In this document: piece by piece, positions 60,877-64,000 of the stretch
Layout: each line of letters starts with the position of its first letter
How positions within the stretch are numbered: the first letter of the stretch is position 1
Origin: Bog-473 sp036489775
GTDB lineage: Bacteria > Actinomycetota > Acidimicrobiia > Acidimicrobiales > RAAP-2
DNA length: 64,000 bases
NCBI GenBank assembly: GCA_036489775.1
Contig: DASXFC010000019.1
Location: 16,442-80,441, forward strand
Direction of reading: 5' to 3'
Made by a program: the position numbers and the translations under genes
Notes under the pieces: model-generated
Seen by the model: only the letters and a program-made list of their open reading frames with translations
Told to the model about the DNA's origin: nothing
Database searches by the model: none

Positions 60877-62268
60877 CTAGTGCAAGCTCTGCTCGGGCAC
60901 GAAGGGCTCGCCCAGCTCGAACCCCTGCGGTGTGATCGCGAATTGTCGGATGTGGGGATCATGTGCGCTGGCCCGGGTTTTGAGCACTGTGACAGCACGC
61001 TTTATTTCGGAATCCCCACGCAGGAACTGCAACAGGACCACATTGTCCGAAAGATGTGAAATGCCGTACTCGGAGAGCCGGGTCAGCCCGAAGAGATCAG
61101 AGGCTTCTTGCGTCATGGCCACACTGATGTCCCGGTGCGCACAACGCTGCAGAAGCGAGTAGATGTACTCACGAAAACGCATTTCGTCCGCACATGCCGC
61201 CCGCAGATCCCCCAGACTGTCGATGGCCACTCGTTTGGCATTAGTTCTCTCAACGGTGGCGAGAAGGTCGTACACCCATTCATCGAGGTAGAGGTCGATG
61301 GGCGGCCGGTACATCAATTCAATGCCGGGCGCCCTCAACGACCAGCCAAAGCCTTTGGCAACTCTTTCGAGTTGCGTCGGATTCTCCTGAAAGGTGGCGA
61401 AGACCGCCGTTTCTCCCAAGCGCGCTCCAGCCATGGCGAAGTGTAAAGCCAGGAGGGTCTTTCCCGAACCGGAAGGGCCAGCTACGAGTGTCGAGGATCC
61501 TCGCCAAAACCCATCGCCAAGCATGGAATCGAGCAGATCCACGCCAGAAGACGTGCGATCAAAGCTCGGTTCATAGTTACCTTCACCGCTGTCGGCCAAG
61601 CGGGGAAAGATGTCGAGTCCAGCGGAAGAAAGTCGGTAGGCGTGCTTGCCCGAGATGAAGGCACTCCCCCGCAATTTCAATACTTGAAAGACTCGTGACT
61701 CCCGCTCAGCACTGTGCTCAATGCTGAGCGAAACGATGGCATCGGCTACGGCAAATTCCGGCTCATCAGCAGTGCCTACTCCGTTGTATTCGCCAATCCA
61801 GAAGCTCGTCATCGACATCACCGACAGCTGCCCAGCCAGCGAGTGCAGGAACTTGCGAAACACACCGTCATCAGCCGCATAGGCGCGCAGGGCCTTGAAA
61901 CTGTCGATCACCAGGACGGAGGGCGCATGCTGGCGCAGCAGCGCCGTCAATTGGTTCAGCACGCCAGGCAGACCTTCTTTGTTCAACTGTTGTCCAAGGT
62001 CTTCATAGATCACGCTTGAGCCAACCGCAGGCTGGTCGAAAAAGTCGAGAGATTGCCCGTAGCGAAGGATTTTCTCCAGCGGCTCAGAGACTGTTGTCAG
62101 GTAGAGCGCTGGTCGCAGTGATGATGCGTTATGGAACATGTACTGCTGGGCCAGGATGGTTTTGCCAGAACCGGGTCGACCGATGATCAGGTTGATCCCA
62201 TTGGCGGGAAAACCTCCGCCCAGCACGCCATCGAGCCGAGCTGACCCGCTCAGCAGTCGTTCGCTCAA
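60877..62268 (-). CDS. KaiC-like double RecA-fold ATPase
   Basis: The 463-residue protein has two KaiC domains. The first (about 1-225) has Walker A GRPGSGKT at 30-37 and Walker B VLVIDSFKALRA. The second (about 235-455) has Walker A GPSGSGKT near 261-268 and RVAIDSLGDLRAAC. It resembles the stand-alone KaiC homologues of non-cyanobacteria; KaiA and KaiB are not present here. A TTG start at 62268 overlaps the MerR-REC stop by 4 nt (TTGA). It probably relays a signal to the downstream phosphatase. Confidence 0.9.
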   Translation of the reverse strand: MSERLLSGSARLDGVLGGGFPANGINLIIGRPGSGKTILAQQYMFHNASSLRPALYLTTVSEPLEKILRYGQSLDFFDQPAVGSSVIYEDLGQQLNKEGLPGVLNQLTALLRQHAPSVLVIDSFKALRAYAADDGVFRKFLHSLAGQLSVMSMTSFWIGEYNGVGTADEPEFAVADAIVSLSIEHSAERESRVFQVLKLRGSAFISGKHAYRLSSAGLDIFPRLADSGEGNYEPSFDRTSSGVDLLDSMLGDGFWRGSSTLVAGPSGSGKTLLALHFAMAGARLGETAVFATFQENPTQLERVAKGFGWSLRAPGIELMYRPPIDLYLDEWVYDLLATVERTNAKRVAIDSLGDLRAACADEMRFREYIYSLLQRCAHRDISVAMTQEASDLFGLTRLSEYGISHLSDNVVLLQFLRGDSEIKRAVTVLKTRASAHDPHIRQFAITPQGFELGEPFVPEQSLH

Positions 62269-62936
62269 TAGACTCTGTCCCTCGAACGCAAGAAGGAGCT
62301 CGTGCCGAGCAGGTCCCGTACCGTCGAGAGCAACTGGAGCGAGTCGAGTGGCTTTCGCAAGAAGGCATCGGCCCCCGACTCAAATGCCAGGTCCCCCGAC
62401 TCGATAGCAGATACGGCAATGACCGGTATGAGTCGCTGCTCCCGGGCTTGAGTACAAAGCCCGGGACCAGCTCCTCCCGAGATGAGAAGGTCCACAATGG
62501 CCAAGCTCAATGCGTCCTCGTCGAGGCTCTCACGCGCCGCATCAGCGGTCAGGGCTTGCCTGGTGGCATAGCCCTCCGTCTGGAGCAGGTACTCACAGAA
62601 CTCGGCCGCATAGGGATCCCGTTCAGCGAGCAGGATGGTCGGCGCAGGATCGTTGGCGACCGGGGGAATGCGGGGATAGCGCTCGCGCTCCTCCAAGAGG
62701 CGGTGGGCATCGGCCGGCTGCAAGCCCCGGTCAAGCTCCTGGAGTACGAACTGCAACTGGTCCACCTGGCGCCGGCTGTAGATGCGCTGGCCTCCAGGGC
62801 TGCGAGCCGGGACTATCTGCCCATAGCGATCCTCCCAGCTGCGCAGAGTTTGGGTGGGAACGCCCAGCATCTTGGACACGGCGCCAATGCTGTACACCCC
62901 CTCGGCTGACTGGGCCACCGGCCCAGGGTATCCCAA
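62265..62936 (-). CDS. MerR-type DNA-binding domain fused to a response-regulator receiver
   Basis: The protein (up to 223 residues) has a MerR helix-turn-helix at about 12-80 (GVYSIGAVSKMLGVPTQTLR, GGQRIYSRRQVDQLQFV). A CheY-like receiver follows at about 98-215. Acidic residues are in LLAERDPYAAEF, the phosphoacceptor Asp in SLAIVDLLISGG, Ser in VIAVSAIE and Lys in AFLRKPLDSL, all intact. No cognate histidine kinase is adjacent. Starts at TTG 62936 or GTG 62918 are possible. It heads the operon with KaiC and phosphatase genes. Confidence 0.88.
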   Translation of the reverse strand: MGYPGPVAQSAEGVYSIGAVSKMLGVPTQTLRSWEDRYGQIVPARSPGGQRIYSRRQVDQLQFVLQELDRGLQPADAHRLLEERERYPRIPPVANDPAPTILLAERDPYAAEFCEYLLQTEGYATRQALTADAARESLDEDALSLAIVDLLISGGAGPGLCTQAREQRLIPVIAVSAIESGDLAFESGADAFLRKPLDSLQLLSTVRDLLGTSSFLRSRDRVY

Positions 62937-63113
62937 CCCGCGTCAATCTGAGGAACAAATGAAAACTCCTCAAGGGGGATTGCAGAATCTGGACCTCGCC
63001 CAGGGCAAAAACCTTCTTCACTACTTGCTCATTCCCTCCGCAGGAGCTAAGTTGATTCCTAAGCAACTAGGCAGATCTGCCGAAAGCGTGAACTAAGCGG
63101 AGGCCCCGCTCCA

Positions 63114-63548
63114 ATGCCGGAAGTCAAAACGTCTGAGTCGACTGACCCCGAATCCGGATTCCAAGTGGCCATCTGGCAGCGGGGCCGGGAGAGCGTCACC
63201 ATCGTGCTCAGCGGAGAGCTTGATCTCGCGTCAGCGCCAAGATTCCGGAGCGCCCTGGCCGATTTGGCCGTCGCCGGAATATTGGACGTCGTCGTCGATG
63301 TGGCCAACCTGCAGTTCATCGACTCGACGGGCATCGGAATCCTCGTCACAGATTTCAAGCGGCTCACCCATGATGGTGGATCAATAGCAATCCGCAATGC
63401 TGGCCCCCGGATATATCGACTGTTTGAAATGACCGGACTCATAGAACCACTCTCAGTCACCCCACTGGCCATCGAAACGCCGGTGATTCAAAGCGTCGAG
63501 GGGCGTGGCAAGGCCCGCCCTCAAGTTCGGCTGTCCGCGATCGACTGA
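63114..63548 (+). CDS. STAS-domain anti-sigma antagonist
   Basis: The 144-residue protein has VTIVLSGELDLASAPRFRSA and the phosphoacceptor loop LQFIDSTGIGILVTDFKRL (DSTG). It is divergent from the MerR-KaiC-phosphatase operon across about 180 bp and may be the substrate of that phosphatase. GCGGAGG precedes the ATG. A tail of about 35 residues follows the domain. Confidence 0.87.
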   Translation: MPEVKTSESTDPESGFQVAIWQRGRESVTIVLSGELDLASAPRFRSALADLAVAGILDVVVDVANLQFIDSTGIGILVTDFKRLTHDGGSIAIRNAGPRIYRLFEMTGLIEPLSVTPLAIETPVIQSVEGRGKARPQVRLSAID

Positions 63549-63583
63549 GGCGTTCTCAACTGCAATCGCCGTCGACCGAACAG

Positions 63584-63865
63584 GTGACCGCACTCGGTCG
63601 GCTGATCGCCTCCCACGGATGGCAAATGGCCGCGGTGGAATCACTCACCGGTGGGCTGCTCAGCGCAGCCATCGCCCGAGGACACGACGCTCGTCGTTGG
63701 TTCAGGGCGGCATCGTGGCCTATCTGCGCACCATAAAGATGAGACTTCTCGGGGTTGTAGACGGCCCCCCCTCATTCCGGAGCTCTGTGCCCGTCAGATG
63801 GCCGAAGGACGGAGTGTGGGCCGCGCCCGGCTGGTTCGGGCGACACGAAGGCGGAACGGGTCGAC
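63584..63865 (+). pseudogene. CinA/PncC-like (nicotinamide-nucleotide amidase) relic with frameshifts
   Basis: GTG 63584 opens VTALGRLIASHGWQMAAVES, then LTGGLLSAAIARG, matching the start of the CinA C-terminal domain. The family sequence then continues in other frames: GGIVAYLRTIKMRLLGV after a G-run at about 63704, and LIPELCARQMAEGRSVGRAR after a run of seven C at about 63765. The remaining C terminus is lost in the heptanucleotide repeat. The frameshifts lie at homopolymers, so some could be sequencing errors. Confidence 0.65.
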
Positions 63866-63991
63866 GGCGGGTGGCGGGTGGCGGGTGGCGGGTGGCGGGT
63901 GGCGGGTGGCGGGTGGCGGGTGGCGGGTGGCGGGTGGCGGGTGGCGGGTGGCGGGTGGCGGGTGGCGGGTGGCGGGTGGCGGGTGGCGGGT
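63866..63991. repeat. Tandem heptanucleotide array (GGCGGGT, 18 perfect units)
   Basis: Eighteen uninterrupted copies of GGCGGGT are followed by a degenerate GGCGGGG at the window edge. Each unit carries a GGG run separated by TGGC, so the strand could form G-quadruplexes. If translated, three units would encode the seven-residue repeat GGWRVAG. Confidence 0.95.
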
Positions 63992-64000
63992 GGCGGGGAC

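Noticed and set aside
63866..63991. CRISPR array
   Set aside because: Units are contiguous 7-bp repeats without spacers and there are no cas genes.

Overview
The window reads as chromosomal DNA of a high-GC actinomycete. The evidence is GC-rich codons, frequent GTG and TTG starts, many 4-nt stop/start overlaps, an actinobacterial GlgE maltosyltransferase operon, an arsenate reductase resembling the mycothiol-dependent type, and many RsbW/STAS/SpoIIE-type regulators. The MerR-REC/KaiC/SpoIIE combination hints at Acidimicrobiia or a relative, but that placement is inference. I see no rRNA, tRNA, CRISPR array or intact insertion sequence.

Layout. 1-12.9 kb: the 3' end of an MFS transporter, a GNAT enzyme, an HSL-type esterase, an acyl-CoA synthetase, a tandem helix-turn-helix protein, a VOC protein, an ECF sigma factor with a membrane partner, a YtrA-like GntR/ABC operon, and an SDR plus SCP2-thiolase operon beside a fused double-TetR regulator. 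The acyl-CoA synthetase, the SDR/thiolase operon and the double-TetR gene share one 16-bp operator, so they look like a small lipid-metabolism regulon. 13-21.5 kb: an ECF42-like sigma/YCII pair, a TRAM-type RNA methyltransferase, an arsenic cluster (ArsR, ArsI/CadI, aquaporin-like channel, ArsC), an ArsR-CDF metal efflux pair, a secreted esterase and an ArsR-SRPBCC pair. 21.6-25 kb: the first partner-switch group (STAS; STAS-kinase fusion; membrane SpoIIE phosphatase). 25-38 kb: GNAT, hydrolase, an OpuC-like osmolyte importer, a flippase-like membrane protein, a NiCoT transporter, a TetR gene beside a frameshifted oxidoreductase, small basic and acidic proteins, and a second anti-sigma/STAS pair.

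38.2-54 kb is a seven-gene operon, glgE-treS/mak-malQ-glgB-treZ-glgX-treY, with every junction overlapping by about 4 nt. It combines the GlgE (maltose-1-phosphate) route, the TreS/maltokinase fusion, glycogen branching and debranching, and the TreY/TreZ trehalose route. A GTTT-N16-GGGTAG sequence resembling the SigB/SigF promoter class precedes it.

54-64 kb holds small stress-type proteins, a fusion of anti-sigma kinase, PAS, GAF and SpoIIE phosphatase domains, two STAS proteins, a relic of an ISL3-type transposase, an operon of MerR-receiver, double-KaiC ATPase and GAF-PAS-GAF-SpoIIE phosphatase, and a CinA-like relic that runs into a GGCGGGT heptanucleotide array at the window edge.

The unifying theme is stress physiology. 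Five STAS domains, three RsbW-like kinase domains and three SpoIIE phosphatases lie near trehalose/glycogen and osmolyte-uptake genes. Several candidate SigB/SigF-like promoters link the two groups, although no SigB/SigF gene is in the window.
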